64,000 bases of DNA from NIOZ-UU13 sp964417935 (GTDB lineage Bacteria; Planctomycetota; Phycisphaerae; Sedimentisphaerales; Anaerobacaceae): contig CAYQKF010000010.1 in the NCBI GenBank assembly GCA_964417935.1, positions 1-64,000 on the forward strand, written 5' to 3'. Under the pieces are notes generated by a model. The model searched no databases, was not told the DNA's origin, and was given only the letters and a program-made list of their open reading frames with translations. The position numbers were made by a program, and so were the translations under genes. This document shows, piece by piece, positions 33,948 to 42,854 of the stretch (position 1 is its first letter; each line of letters opens with the position of its first letter).

Positions 33948-36548
33948 ATGGACGACATCCAGCGAAAATTAGCTCTGATTGACCAGCAATTAGCCGGCAG
34001 AAATCTTCACAGGCAAATCATAAGCACATGCCCTCTTGTTTTTGTCGCTGTAGGTCTTATAGCAGGGATTCTGATACAAAACACATTGCTCGGAACACGG
34101 TTCCTCTGGCTTTGGTTGATACTGCTTGGTCTGCTTACAGCAGCAACTGTTTTCTTCTTTATCATCCAACAATCTTCTTATAATCACCACTCACAGCTCA
34201 CCACTCACAACTTACTACTCACCACTCACCAATACGCCACGGCGTACTTGGCCCTGGCCTGCTTTGTATGCCTTGGTGCGATTCGGCTGGCCAGTTTTCA
34301 CCGGCCGAGCCCAAACGACATTCGCAATCTTGTCGCCGATGACTCGAAACTGGCAACGATTCGCGGACTGATTGTTACCAAGCCGTATGTTAATAAAAAT
34401 CGAAACTGGGAATTCGCCAGATTCAAGTTCACCGACCCGGCTACCAGCTTCTACCTTAAGCTCAACGAAGTAGAAACTATCGACGGCTGGGCAAAGGTGA
34501 CTGGCACCGTTCGCGTGCAGTTTGATGAGCCGGTGCTGGACTTAAAAGCCGGTGATTACATACAGGCGTACTGCCGGCTGGGCAGATTCAGCCCCCCTAC
34601 CAACCCCGGCCAGTTCGATACGGCCAAGTACCTGGCGAGGAAAAATGTCTTTATCGCTGCATCTGTAACATCACGGGATGGCATCGAATTGCTGCAAAGC
34701 ACTTCTGATGCTATTTTCACAAAACTAAAAAACAAGGTAAGGCAATCGGCTGCACAGGCATTGTTGGGCAGTCTATCGCCGGAGGAGCCCAGCCGAGGCT
34801 TACTGGAGGCATTGCTGTTGGGCTATAGAGGCAATATCGACAGCGGCACTTACAGGGCATTTCGCAAAACCGGCCTGCTGCACTTTATCAGCCTGTCCGG
34901 AATGCACCTGGGCATTTTGATAGGGATTATCTGGTGGCTGTGCAAAACAGCAGGTTTAATGAAGCCTGCCCGTGCGGTCATTTGTATAGTCGCGATTAGT
35001 ATATTTCTGTTAATTGTCCCGCCGAGAGCACCGACGATAAGAGCGGCTATTATATGTTCTGTTTACTGCGTATCATTTTTCTTTCGCCGACGCTCAAATT
35101 CAATCAACACATTATCATTAGCGGCAATAATTCTTTTACTTATAAGGCCAACGCAGTTATTCGAGGCAGGATGGCAATTATCGTTTGCATCGGTGCTTGG
35201 ACTTTTGCTTTTTTGCCAGCGAATCCACTTCTTTCTATATGAAAAAATAATGGGTTTGCCCTGGGGTAAGAAAGCTCCAGAAACAAGGCCATTTTACCGC
35301 ATAATTTCAAGGCCGGGGCCGTATTTATTGAGATTATTTTCCACAGGCATTACAGCTTGGCTGGGCGGTGCCGGCATTTTGCTGTATCATTTTTACACGA
35401 TTAACCCACTTACAAGTATCTGGACAGTGGTTGCTTTTCCATTTATAGCTTTGATTTTAACTTTTGGATATTTGAAAATAATCCTGTCTTTCTTGCTGCC
35501 GAGCTTGGCGGCAGTATTAGGCTTAATAGTGAGCTTCTTGTCCGATTTGCTGATTTGGCTCGTAGAACTCATCGCCCATCTGGATATTTCACAAATACTT
35601 ATGGGGCATGTCCCATTTACACTAATAATTTTATATTACTGCTTTGTTCTTTTTGCCGGCTTTGCCTACTTTCGGCGTCCTTTAATAAAAAAAGTAATCT
35701 GCACGGTGATGTTCCTGGCAATAATTGTTTTCTTAGGCACTGCAAAATGGCAAAGGACACATCGGGACAATTTGGTCATTACCTGTCTTGACGTTGGCCA
35801 CGGCCAGGCAATATTCGTCCGGCTTCCGGGCAAAGCCAACGTTTTTTTTGACGCAGGCTCGCTGCACAAAAGCGACATCGGCGGACGAATTATTGCACCG
35901 TTCTTAGACCGTACCGGAATAAATAAAATCGACGCCATTATCATAAGCCATAACGATATAGACCATATAAATGGAATACCCCGGATTGCCGAACACTGCA
36001 AAGTCATCGGCGTTTACGCCAATGATGCCTTTTTTGATAAGACCGACCAATGGGGTACGGCTAAATTTCTCAATGACTGCCTGACAGAAAAGGACCTCAA
36101 AATAAAACGCTTGAACAAAGATTTGAATTTAAGCAGCAGTGCTAATATAAAAATACTCTGGCCAAACGAACAGATATGTCAGAATGAGGATTTGAGTGAT
36201 AACGACAAATCATTAGTTTCATTGCTCGAATTTGCCGGCACCAAAATACTTCTATGCTCCGACATCGAAAAGTTTGCGCAAAGAGAGCTTCTACGGTTAC
36301 ATCCAGGCTTAGAAGCCGACATTGTCGTTGTCCCTCATCACGGCTCGGTCAATACGTTAGAGGATGATTTTTTGGAAAAGCTCGATGCGGATATTTTGAT
36401 ATGCAGTTGCGGCCGAAGCCAATATGAAAAACAACAGGTGATTAAGGAAAAAAGCAACACTAAGTTGTTCTACACGCCTAAAGATGGAGCCAACACCATT
36501 CGTATCAACAAGGATAGCACAATAGAAGCTGGTGTTTTTGTAGAATAA
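33948..36548 (+). CDS. comEC: ComEC/Rec2-type DNA uptake channel
   Basis: 866 residues. N-terminal helices and the DUF4131-like domain (about 30-240) are followed by the competence domain with HFISLSGMHLGILIG and many helices. The C-terminal metallo-beta-lactamase-like domain has LDVGHGQAIFVRLPG, IISHNDIDHINGI and VVPHHGS. The protein conducts single-stranded DNA across the inner membrane in transformation. Residues 80-95 are encoded by a heptad array (34186-34231), an in-frame low-complexity insertion between the first helices. Type IV prepilin peptidase at 37723-38955 would support the same uptake machine. Confidence 0.9.
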   Translation: MDDIQRKLALIDQQLAGRNLHRQIISTCPLVFVAVGLIAGILIQNTLLGTRFLWLWLILLGLLTAATVFFFIIQQSSYNHHSQLTTHNLLLTTHQYATAYLALACFVCLGAIRLASFHRPSPNDIRNLVADDSKLATIRGLIVTKPYVNKNRNWEFARFKFTDPATSFYLKLNEVETIDGWAKVTGTVRVQFDEPVLDLKAGDYIQAYCRLGRFSPPTNPGQFDTAKYLARKNVFIAASVTSRDGIELLQSTSDAIFTKLKNKVRQSAAQALLGSLSPEEPSRGLLEALLLGYRGNIDSGTYRAFRKTGLLHFISLSGMHLGILIGIIWWLCKTAGLMKPARAVICIVAISIFLLIVPPRAPTIRAAIICSVYCVSFFFRRRSNSINTLSLAAIILLLIRPTQLFEAGWQLSFASVLGLLLFCQRIHFFLYEKIMGLPWGKKAPETRPFYRIISRPGPYLLRLFSTGITAWLGGAGILLYHFYTINPLTSIWTVVAFPFIALILTFGYLKIILSFLLPSLAAVLGLIVSFLSDLLIWLVELIAHLDISQILMGHVPFTLIILYYCFVLFAGFAYFRRPLIKKVICTVMFLAIIVFLGTAKWQRTHRDNLVITCLDVGHGQAIFVRLPGKANVFFDAGSLHKSDIGGRIIAPFLDRTGINKIDAIIISHNDIDHINGIPRIAEHCKVIGVYANDAFFDKTDQWGTAKFLNDCLTEKDLKIKRLNKDLNLSSSANIKILWPNEQICQNEDLSDNDKSLVSLLEFAGTKILLCSDIEKFAQRELLRLHPGLEADIVVVPHHGSVNTLEDDFLEKLDADILICSCGRSQYEKQQVIKEKSNTKLFYTPKDGANTIRINKDSTIEAGVFVE
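34186..34231. repeat. Heptad array inside comEC, unit about ACCACTC
   Basis: ACCACTC, ACAGCTC, ACCACTC, ACAACTT, ACTACTC, ACCACTC. It encodes a His/Thr/Leu-rich stretch (QLTTHNLLLTTH) between membrane segments. Confidence 0.82.
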
Positions 36549-36657
36549 CCAACATTATAGTAGCCTTCAATTAACTATAAAAACTTACAAATAGCCGGTA
36601 GAACGTAGATATGACTCCACATCCTATATTTTAACAATGCTGCAAGCTGGTCTTTAG

Positions 36658-36986
36658 TCATAAACGAATACCTTCATTATCAATTTTTTTCAGTATCGGA
36701 TTTGCTGCTAAAGGACCAACTTTTAGCTGTTTGCGGGTGGCCACAAAGGTCGATATGACGCGGTCCATTTCAAAGCCCACTTCCCACGCAATCTCCGAAA
36801 TGCGTCGGCGTTGTTCTAACGTAAGTTCCTCTACTACAATAAATATATCCAAATCGGATTCTGGTGGGACATCACCCTTTGCTCTTGAGCCATAGACTCT
36901 AAAGTCTAACACAGAAATGGAAACAGATAATCGGTCCTTGAATTCTTTTGCAATTATCAGGTCTTCTTCTCTTCTTCTGTTAGCAT
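36658..36986 (-). pseudogene. Frameshifted MNT-type nucleotidyltransferase
   Basis: The main frame reads IIAKEFKDRLSVSISVLDFRVYGSRAKGDVPPESDLDIF in outline, a minimal nucleotidyltransferase with GSRAKG and SDLDIF metal-site motif. The natural start ATG at 36986 gives MLTEEEKK and then stops; the continuation is in another frame, with the shift near GAAGAAGAGAAGAAG (36961-36980), a slippage-prone run. A GTG at 36912 could start a short product. No HEPN partner adjoins it. It could also be a sequencing error. Confidence 0.6.
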
Positions 36987-37023
36987 TTCACTATCGCTTG
37001 AGCGAGGATTGAGTAACGCAACG

Positions 37024-37683
37024 TCACCTCATATGCACCACGATTTCGACTCTTCGGTTTCTTGCCTTACCGCTGGTGGTTGAATTGGAAGCGATAGGCT
37101 GGCTCTCTCCACAACCTACCGCTTGAATCTTATCTTCAGGGATACCGCGTTTGACTAAGTATCTAAGCACGGAAAGAGCACGTTGAGCCGAAAGTTCCCA
37201 GTTGTCCTTCCATTTTGATTTCTTGATGGGGTCCGTGTCTGTATGGCCGACAACATCTACTTGTTTGCCGGCATATTTCTCCCGCAATACCGAACGAATA
37301 TGGTCAAGCTCCGCACTTGTTGCCTTTTTTAACTCGGCCTTTCCCGAATCAAATAATATAGCATTCGGCAGCGTTACAGTAATCGTTCCTCTGGATGGGT
37401 CGAAAGCAACATCGTAGCCCTCTCCGAAGCCAGTGGCTTCGGCAGGTGTTTTGACACGTTCTTCAATCTGTCTTTGGAGCTCTTCGATTGTCATCTGGTC
37501 TTGCGAAATCCGGTCGGCAAGCTGACCCTTTTCAGACCTTTCACGTTCGAGCAGGCCCTTTAGATTCTCGTGCTCCACACTCAGAGCTTCGTATTTTTTC
37601 TCCCAGTTGGTGCAGCCGGGCAAAAGAGTAAATACTATAAGACATATCAGCAGAGCAATTGTTTTTTCGTTGGTAATCCGCAT
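37024..37683 (-). CDS. OmpA-family peptidoglycan-binding lipoprotein
   Basis: 219 residues. Lipoprotein signal with lipobox LPGC, then a coiled coil (residues 27-75) and an OmpA C-like domain: ILFDSGKAELKK, VVGHTDTDPIKKS, LSAQRALSVLRYL and NRRVEIVVHMR. It anchors the outer envelope to peptidoglycan or forms a cell-envelope scaffold. The ATG follows a strong AAGGAGATACC. Confidence 0.88.
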   Translation of the reverse strand: MRITNEKTIALLICLIVFTLLPGCTNWEKKYEALSVEHENLKGLLERERSEKGQLADRISQDQMTIEELQRQIEERVKTPAEATGFGEGYDVAFDPSRGTITVTLPNAILFDSGKAELKKATSAELDHIRSVLREKYAGKQVDVVGHTDTDPIKKSKWKDNWELSAQRALSVLRYLVKRGIPEDKIQAVGCGESQPIASNSTTSGKARNRRVEIVVHMR

Positions 37684-37722
37684 TTGGTATCTCCTTATAA
37701 TGTTGAATTTAGGTTTTCCATT

Positions 37723-38955
37723 TCAACGATAAAACACAAAACTCAGATAATCGCGAATCCAATCATGTAGAATCATAACAACAAATATACCCAAAGACAA
37801 GAACGGACCATAAGGAATTTGTCGAATTTTTTTAAAAAACATCTGAAAACCCGCCCAGGCCAGGCCAAAGAATGGTGCCACAAAGAATGCCAACACGACG
37901 TAAAGCGGTCCTATTACCGCCCCCGCAGCGCCCATCAGATGCACATCACCGAGTCCCATTGCTTCTTTTCCAAACCCTAAAGTCCCAAAGATACGGATGC
38001 CCCAGACAATACCGCAGCCCACAAAGTAACCCCACAGACTGCCCAGAAGTCCTGCAATAGCAGGATGTTGTGAAAAATCCTCCCACCAGGCCCATACCGG
38101 CGTAACTTCTCTGACAATCCAGAGTAACGCCACCGAGCAGATGATAATCGGCAGTAAAAAGACCACCTCCCGGCAGACCTCCAGGCGATGATTGACCCCG
38201 TTAGAAGTCCAACTTGGCTCTGTAGCAGTTGCCTCCGATAACTTACTTCCAACAGGTTCAAACTTTTGCTCACTTGGGCTTTCTACTTTCTGTTCTCCGT
38301 CCTCTGTTGTCTGTCCTCTGTCCTCCGATTCGTAGCTTCTTTTAAGCAAACCGCTCACCAGCAGCACCCAGGATATAACCAGCCCTACTGTTGCCCCCAC
38401 TGCCAGTGCACCCGTGTTCGCCGAGGCACTCGGTAAAAGCAAATACGCACGAATCAGAGCAGGGTCAATTATATAAACTCCGACCGCCGAGCCAACAAAC
38501 CCGACTGGGGTAACCAACCAGCAAATAGATAGTGGAATGACCCAGTGCTCTAAGTCAATCGCTGAAGCCCCAATGAAAGCTGCCAACATAATTATGTGAA
38601 GAAGGTAAATAAACCAGCCGCCGCCTGCATTTAACCTGATACCGTCTCGTAAATTGAACTTGAAATACAAAATGAAAAGACCTAAAAAAATCAGGCCCGT
38701 CAGCAGCTCAATAACAAAATAACGCGGCGAAATCGGTGCTTTACAATACCGGCACCTCCGGCCCAAAAACAGCCACGAAACCAGCGGTATATTGTCGTAA
38801 AAACGAATGTGCTTACCACAAGCCGGACAAGTTGAAGGCGGAGTTACCAAAGACTTATCACGAGGTAAGCGATAGATGACAACATTCAGAAAGCTGCCGA
38901 TACAACAGCCGAACGCAAAGATAAAGACAAACCAAATCCAATCAGGTACTGCCAC
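37723..38955 (-). CDS. pilD: Type IV prepilin peptidase / N-methyltransferase with heptad-encoded loop
   Basis: 410 residues. Residue 70 onward carries two zinc CxxC pairs (CPACGKHI and CRYCKAPI). The aspartate protease residues lie in GASAIDLEHW and GLGDVHLMGAAG. The protein cleaves and methylates type IV pilins and pseudopilins in the inner membrane. An acidic loop (about residues 205-235, EDRGQTTEDGEQKVES) is encoded by the heptad array at 38291-38332 and by flanking low-complexity sequence; normal family members have no such loop. It may form a pair with comEC for DNA uptake. Confidence 0.87.
   Translation of the reverse strand: MAVPDWIWFVFIFAFGCCIGSFLNVVIYRLPRDKSLVTPPSTCPACGKHIRFYDNIPLVSWLFLGRRCRYCKAPISPRYFVIELLTGLIFLGLFILYFKFNLRDGIRLNAGGGWFIYLLHIIMLAAFIGASAIDLEHWVIPLSICWLVTPVGFVGSAVGVYIIDPALIRAYLLLPSASANTGALAVGATVGLVISWVLLVSGLLKRSYESEDRGQTTEDGEQKVESPSEQKFEPVGSKLSEATATEPSWTSNGVNHRLEVCREVVFLLPIIICSVALLWIVREVTPVWAWWEDFSQHPAIAGLLGSLWGYFVGCGIVWGIRIFGTLGFGKEAMGLGDVHLMGAAGAVIGPLYVVLAFFVAPFFGLAWAGFQMFFKKIRQIPYGPFLSLGIFVVMILHDWIRDYLSFVFYR
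38291..38332. repeat. Heptad array inside the prepilin peptidase gene, unit about TGTCCTC
   Basis: TGTTCTC, CGTCCTC, TGTTGTC, TGTCCTC, TGTCCTC, CGATTCG on the plus strand. It encodes the EDRGQTTEDGEQ stretch of the minus-strand gene. Confidence 0.82.
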
Positions 38956-38970
38956 AATATCTCCCTAATA

Positions 38971-39020
38971 AGAAATTCGAAGCACGAAATCCAAACAAAC
39001 TCGAAATTCAAATGTTCAAA
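38971..39020. repeat. Heptad array, unit about AAATTCG
   Basis: Degenerate units AAATTCG, AAGCACG, AAATCCA, AACAAAC, TCGAAAT, TCAAATG, TTCAAAA, upstream of the prepilin peptidase gene. Confidence 0.65.
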
Positions 39021-39061
39021 ACTGATTTTTACGAGCATCCAGTATCGAAAATCAAGCCAAG

Positions 39062-39241
39062 CTATTTCAAGCCTAAATATTTTCTGATATGCCTTGCTAA
39101 GTGGTTATCAATCTCGATGTGCCTCGGAACGGGCTGTTTCCGGCCAGTAGATGGGTTTATGTAGATGTCGTGCTTTGCTCCAGCCCTTAATAAAACGCAC
39201 CCCTCTTTTGTGAGCTGGCGGACGAATTTCTTTCGCTTCAT
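39062..39241 (-). CDS. hicA: HicA-family mRNA interferase toxin
   Basis: 59 residues: MKRKKFVRQLTKEGCVLLRA, then GAKHDIYINPSTGRKQPVPRH, a double-stranded-RNA-binding-like fold with the catalytic His in the KHDIY segment and the Gly before it. HicA degrades mRNA when freed from HicB. Its ATG overlaps the HicB stop (ATGA), so the pair is translated together in the order hicB-hicA. Confidence 0.85.
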   Translation of the reverse strand: MKRKKFVRQLTKEGCVLLRAGAKHDIYINPSTGRKQPVPRHIEIDNHLARHIRKYLGLK

Positions 39242-39429
39242 ATTGCAATTTCTTTCATCTTGTGTTCTTCAGGCACCTCATCCATAGCCATCAATAGATA
39301 CGCATCCTTAATATTCTCCTCTAATTCCCCCAGAGTTTCTCCCTGGGTCATAATTTCTGGATGCTCAAGAAGCTTTCCCAGCCAATATTTCTCACCCTTC
39401 CAGTAAATCATGGTCATTTTTGTTTTCAT
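39238..39429 (-). CDS. hicB: HicB-family antitoxin
   Basis: 63 residues. HicB partial RNase-H-like fold: MIYWKGEKYWLGKLLEHPEI, then TQGETLGELEENIKDAYLLM. There is no separate DNA-binding domain. It inhibits the HicA toxin encoded immediately downstream with a 4-bp overlap. It differs strongly from the solitary HicB at 23669-23851. Confidence 0.85.
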   Translation of the reverse strand: MKTKMTMIYWKGEKYWLGKLLEHPEIMTQGETLGELEENIKDAYLLMAMDEVPEEHKMKEIAI

Positions 39430-39508
39430 AGCCGTTGCTCCCGTTATTCTGACGGTTTAACTTATGACAATATTATAACACACGGCCCTACTATTTCAAT
39501 CAGCGTTT

Positions 39509-39580
39509 ATTAGTCTGTCAAATTTGATTTTATAGCTTGGAAGGGTGGCAGCCTCAAGCGCAGCTTGGGGATGGCGTCCC
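39509..39580. repeat. Dispersed ~50-70-bp repeat, copy 1
   Basis: The first 48 bases match 63267-63314 with two mismatches (core TTGGAAGGGTGGCA). It lies between hicB and the Mrr-like gene. Confidence 0.8.
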
Positions 39581-39586
39581 GTGTAC

Positions 39587-40510
39587 TTACCTGATTTTTT
39601 TTAATAGCCAGTCAGTTAAACCAGAATCAACTACCATTTTGGCTAACCGTCTGGGTAATATCAGTTCTATTCCTTCACGTGTCATATTTTGGTCATTGGC
39701 TAATTTTGACTCTGGACTGTGAACTACAAAATAGAGCTTCCTAAAACGTCCAGAAGAAAATTTCTCAGCATATTTTTCAAAATCATCGGTGGTAGCAAAA
39801 GACTTTACTTGAACCTGATACAAATCTCCAGTTATTGGTTCTTGCAATTCCATATCCACGGTTTTCATCGGCCCGCCAAGCATACTTATCCGCTGCCAGC
39901 CGGCATTACGAAAAATCAAATCCACCAATATTTCGAAATCCTTCCAATGCAGCCCTTTTAATCCCTTCTCAACTTCTTCTATCAGTACGTTTTTTGTCGT
40001 TGAAATTGCTTGAAAAACATCGCTTGGTTGGTCGTTTATCAGGCGTTTTAAGTCATCAACTTCTTTGACCTTACATATCGTGCCTGCGAATCTTTGTATT
40101 TTCGAGATACTGCCGGGGATTTGATTGAGAATGAGAGGTTGGCCACTAATATCGCAGTTATACCATTTTCCATCCACTTTACGATATTTCGAAATCTTGT
40201 CCTCAAAGATTCCTGGCTTCCCAGCTCGGCACCACCAAAGATAACTGGTATGAAAAGTTATCCAAATATCGTCCGATGTAGATTCAACGATAGTCTTTAA
40301 CGCATTAATATCTGCTGTGGCAGAACTATTACTTTTATACGTTTTTCGGTATTTCTGTTTGAGTTTATCCCAGTTTCTTAGGTTTATTTCTCCAACAGAC
40401 CAACCTTTCCATCCAATTCGCACCTTGTTCTCTTGAATACTTGATTCTTCCCACTTTCCACCTCTACCAAGTTTTATATAGTAGGCATTTTTGAAGTCAA
40501 CACGTTGCAT
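39587..40510 (-). CDS. Putative Mrr-like restriction endonuclease, possibly modification-dependent
   Basis: 307 residues. The C-terminal half has a PD-(D/E)xK-like layout: Glu193 in DFEILVDLIF, Asp219 in MKTVDMEL, and Gln234/Lys236 in YQVQVKS, following the GLHWKDFE helix usual for Mrr-type nucleases. The N-terminal ~150 residues (YYIKLGRGGKWE, WITFHTSYLWWCRAG) form a separate domain that may read nucleic acid. No methylase or other restriction subunit is nearby, as for type IV enzymes. Function is inferred from the fold pattern. Confidence 0.6.
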   Translation of the reverse strand: MQRVDFKNAYYIKLGRGGKWEESSIQENKVRIGWKGWSVGEINLRNWDKLKQKYRKTYKSNSSATADINALKTIVESTSDDIWITFHTSYLWWCRAGKPGIFEDKISKYRKVDGKWYNCDISGQPLILNQIPGSISKIQRFAGTICKVKEVDDLKRLINDQPSDVFQAISTTKNVLIEEVEKGLKGLHWKDFEILVDLIFRNAGWQRISMLGGPMKTVDMELQEPITGDLYQVQVKSFATTDDFEKYAEKFSSGRFRKLYFVVHSPESKLANDQNMTREGIELILPRRLAKMVVDSGLTDWLLKKIR

Positions 40511-40576
40511 AAATTTACTTTATACTATTCCCGGTTAAGAGATAACCCGCCGTGAAACGGCGGGCTAAGCATTTTC

Positions 40577-41809
40577 TTAATTACGTTTTTTTCTGTTTAC
40601 TACTGCTGCGACCTTCATAGGCAAGCCGAACAAACGTATAAAGCCGGTTGCATCAGTTGGGTCATATTCGGCGCCCATCTTAAAGCTCGCCAGGTCGGTC
40701 CGATACAGACTGTTTGGGCTTTTTATACCGGCCGGTGTGCATCGTCCTTTGAACAGTTTCATTTTAACTTCGCCGGTAACATTTCGTTGTGTAACATCGA
40801 CAAACGCATCAAGCGCCTCACGCAGTTGACAGAACCACAGGCCGTAATAAACCAGCTCGGCATATTTTAGAGCAACCTGTTGTTTGTAATGCATAGTCTC
40901 TCTATCAAGTGTCAGACTCTCCAGAGCATTATGGGCCGTAACGAGAATGGTTCCGCCCGGCGTCTCGTACACGCCCCGTGACTTTATACCAACCAGCCGA
41001 TTTTCAACAAGGTCCACCTGCCCGATACCGTGTTTGCCGCCGAGCTTATTCAACGTTTCAATCAACCTCACGCCGCTTGTTAACTTGCCGTTAAGCTTTA
41101 TTGGGATTCCTTCATAAAAACCTATCGTTACATAGTCCGGCTTATCAGGTGTTTTCGAAACTGGCCGGGAGATAACGAACAAATCATCCTTTGGCTCATT
41201 GGCAGGGTCTTCGAGGTCTGCCCCTTCGTGGCTTAGGTGCCAGAGGTTGCGGTCGCGGGAGTATATTTTCTTCTTTGTCTGCTCGATGGTTATTTTGTGT
41301 TTTTTTGCGTAATCAACCGCCGCTTCACGAGAAGTTAGTTCAAATTTAGGGTCTTTCCACGGCGCGACGATTTTCAGCGAAGGGTCTAATGCCATATAGG
41401 TAACTTCGAACCGCACCTGGTCGTTGCCTTTACCTGTTGCCCCGTGGGCTACTACTGTCGCACCTTCAGCGTGTGCGACTTCGACCTGATGCTTGGCGAT
41501 TAAAGGCCGGGCTACACTTGTCCCTAACAGATACTCTTTTTCATAGACCGCACCTGCTTTGAGTATCGGCCAGAGATAACCTTCGACAAACTCTTTCCGC
41601 AGGTCTTTGACTACACACTTGATCGCCCCGCTCGCCAACGCCTTACGTTTAATGCCGGCTAATTCATCGCCCTGCCCCAACTCAGCCGCAAACGCTATTA
41701 CATCATAGCCGTAGGTTTCCTTAAGCCACGGCAGAATCACACTCGTATCCAGCCCTCCGCTGTATGCCAATACTACTTTTTCAGCTTTTTTGCTCTTACT
41801 TTTAGCCAT
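40577..41809 (-). CDS. argG: Argininosuccinate synthase
   Basis: 410 residues, normal length. The ATP pyrophosphatase P-loop VLAYSGGLDTSVIL is at the N-terminus, with GKGNDQVRFE and LWHLSHEGADLEDP further on. It joins citrulline and aspartate in arginine synthesis. AAGGACAAACTGA precedes the ATG. The HEPN gene upstream ends 20 bp before it on the same strand. Confidence 0.96.
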   Translation of the reverse strand: MAKSKSKKAEKVVLAYSGGLDTSVILPWLKETYGYDVIAFAAELGQGDELAGIKRKALASGAIKCVVKDLRKEFVEGYLWPILKAGAVYEKEYLLGTSVARPLIAKHQVEVAHAEGATVVAHGATGKGNDQVRFEVTYMALDPSLKIVAPWKDPKFELTSREAAVDYAKKHKITIEQTKKKIYSRDRNLWHLSHEGADLEDPANEPKDDLFVISRPVSKTPDKPDYVTIGFYEGIPIKLNGKLTSGVRLIETLNKLGGKHGIGQVDLVENRLVGIKSRGVYETPGGTILVTAHNALESLTLDRETMHYKQQVALKYAELVYYGLWFCQLREALDAFVDVTQRNVTGEVKMKLFKGRCTPAGIKSPNSLYRTDLASFKMGAEYDPTDATGFIRLFGLPMKVAAVVNRKKRN

Positions 41810-41829
41810 TCAGTTTGTCCTTAATGAGT

Positions 41830-42216
41830 TTACGTCTTTAATCCCAGTGCATCACGGGCTGCGATACGAAATTGGCGGCAGCGACGCTGGGCGTCGATTG
41901 CTGATTCGGCGTCGGCGGATTCGCCGGGATAGCGAAAAGTTACGGCAAAGTCCGAAAGATACGCAAGGTCTTCTCGGAAGCTCTCCCATGCTGGCTCGAC
42001 TTCAAGAACCTGTTCAAGTAAAGCAACCAGGTCGTGGATTTTGCTGAATGTGATATCCTCCTCGCATAGCCGGGCCTTTAAGTATTTCTCGGCGCATTGT
42101 TGCGCGTGAAAACAAATGCCGTCATAGTTGGGATTCTCCGTCGCCTGGCATTCACGCTCCATCATAGCGAAGTCTCCTTCGGCCTTGGCGACCCACTCAG
42201 CGGTCATCGGCTTCAT
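41830..42216 (-). CDS. HEPN-domain protein of a HEPN/MNT toxin-antitoxin pair
   Basis: 128 residues: MKPMTAEWVAKAEGDFAMME, then ICFHAQQCAEKYLKARLCEE and IHDLVALLEQVLEV, all-helical HEPN architecture. HEPN proteins of this type act as toxins or RNases neutralised by the nucleotidyltransferase partner. Its ATG at 42216 follows GGGAAGG and lies 20 bp inside the end of the upstream MNT gene. Order here is MNT then HEPN. Confidence 0.8.
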   Translation of the reverse strand: MKPMTAEWVAKAEGDFAMMERECQATENPNYDGICFHAQQCAEKYLKARLCEEDITFSKIHDLVALLEQVLEVEPAWESFREDLAYLSDFAVTFRYPGESADAESAIDAQRRCRQFRIAARDALGLKT

Positions 42217-42517
42217 AGAGCACCTTCCCTTCTTCGATAATCTCCCGCATAAAGTCGTCACCCATTTCCATTCGCTGGCGCACTTTATCAGAAGTGCGAA
42301 CGAGCAGGTCTATGGGAAACCCAGGCCGAAGCTTCATCCGAATTTCCACCGATTTATCCACGCTTCTACCCTCAAAAGGCCCGATGACCAGCAGGTCAAC
42401 ATCCGAATCTTCTGTGACTACACCTCGCGCATAAGAGCCAAACAGTATGACCCGTTCAGCGCCAAACTCCAGCCCAATCCGCCGGCTAAACTCTTTTATT
42501 CTATCCATTGCCACCAT
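42197..42517 (-). CDS. MNT-type minimal nucleotidyltransferase, antitoxin half
   Basis: 106 residues with VILFGSYARGVVTEDSDVDL, the GS-x10-DxD metal-binding motif of the nucleotidyltransferase fold. In characterised HEPN/MNT systems the MNT protein adds nucleotides to its HEPN partner. Downstream overlap with the HEPN gene couples their translation. Confidence 0.85.
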   Translation of the reverse strand: MVAMDRIKEFSRRIGLEFGAERVILFGSYARGVVTEDSDVDLLVIGPFEGRSVDKSVEIRMKLRPGFPIDLLVRTSDKVRQRMEMGDDFMREIIEEGKVLYEADDR

Positions 42518-42548
42518 TACGAAATATTTCCTATATCAACAACTCCTT

Positions 42549-42854
42549 TTACGCAGCGATAATAACGCCTTCACGCCGGGCAATTTCGAGAATTGGACGG
42601 CCCTGGTCAGTTTCCCATTCCTGTTCTCCGCAGGGAATAGGCTCGATACGATTGTCCGCTGAAATAGTCGCTTGCCAGAGTTTCTCAATGAGTGCTATGT
42701 CGCGTGCCCCGTCGAATTCCGGAGCAATCACAACCAAATCGATATCGCTAAGTTCATTGGCATCGCCTCGTGCGAAGGAACCAAAAAGTACAATTCGATG
42801 GGTATGGATACCCAATGAGCTAAGAGCCTTGATATAACGCTGTATAGCGGTCAT
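42549..42854 (-). CDS. MNT-type minimal nucleotidyltransferase, second pair
   Basis: 101 residues with IVLFGSFARGDANELSDIDL. The ATG at 42854 overlaps the stop of the upstream HEPN gene (ATGA). The C-terminal part (IEPIPCGEQEW) is different from the neighbouring MNT. Here the order is HEPN then MNT. Confidence 0.83.
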   Translation of the reverse strand: MTAIQRYIKALSSLGIHTHRIVLFGSFARGDANELSDIDLVVIAPEFDGARDIALIEKLWQATISADNRIEPIPCGEQEWETDQGRPILEIARREGVIIAA

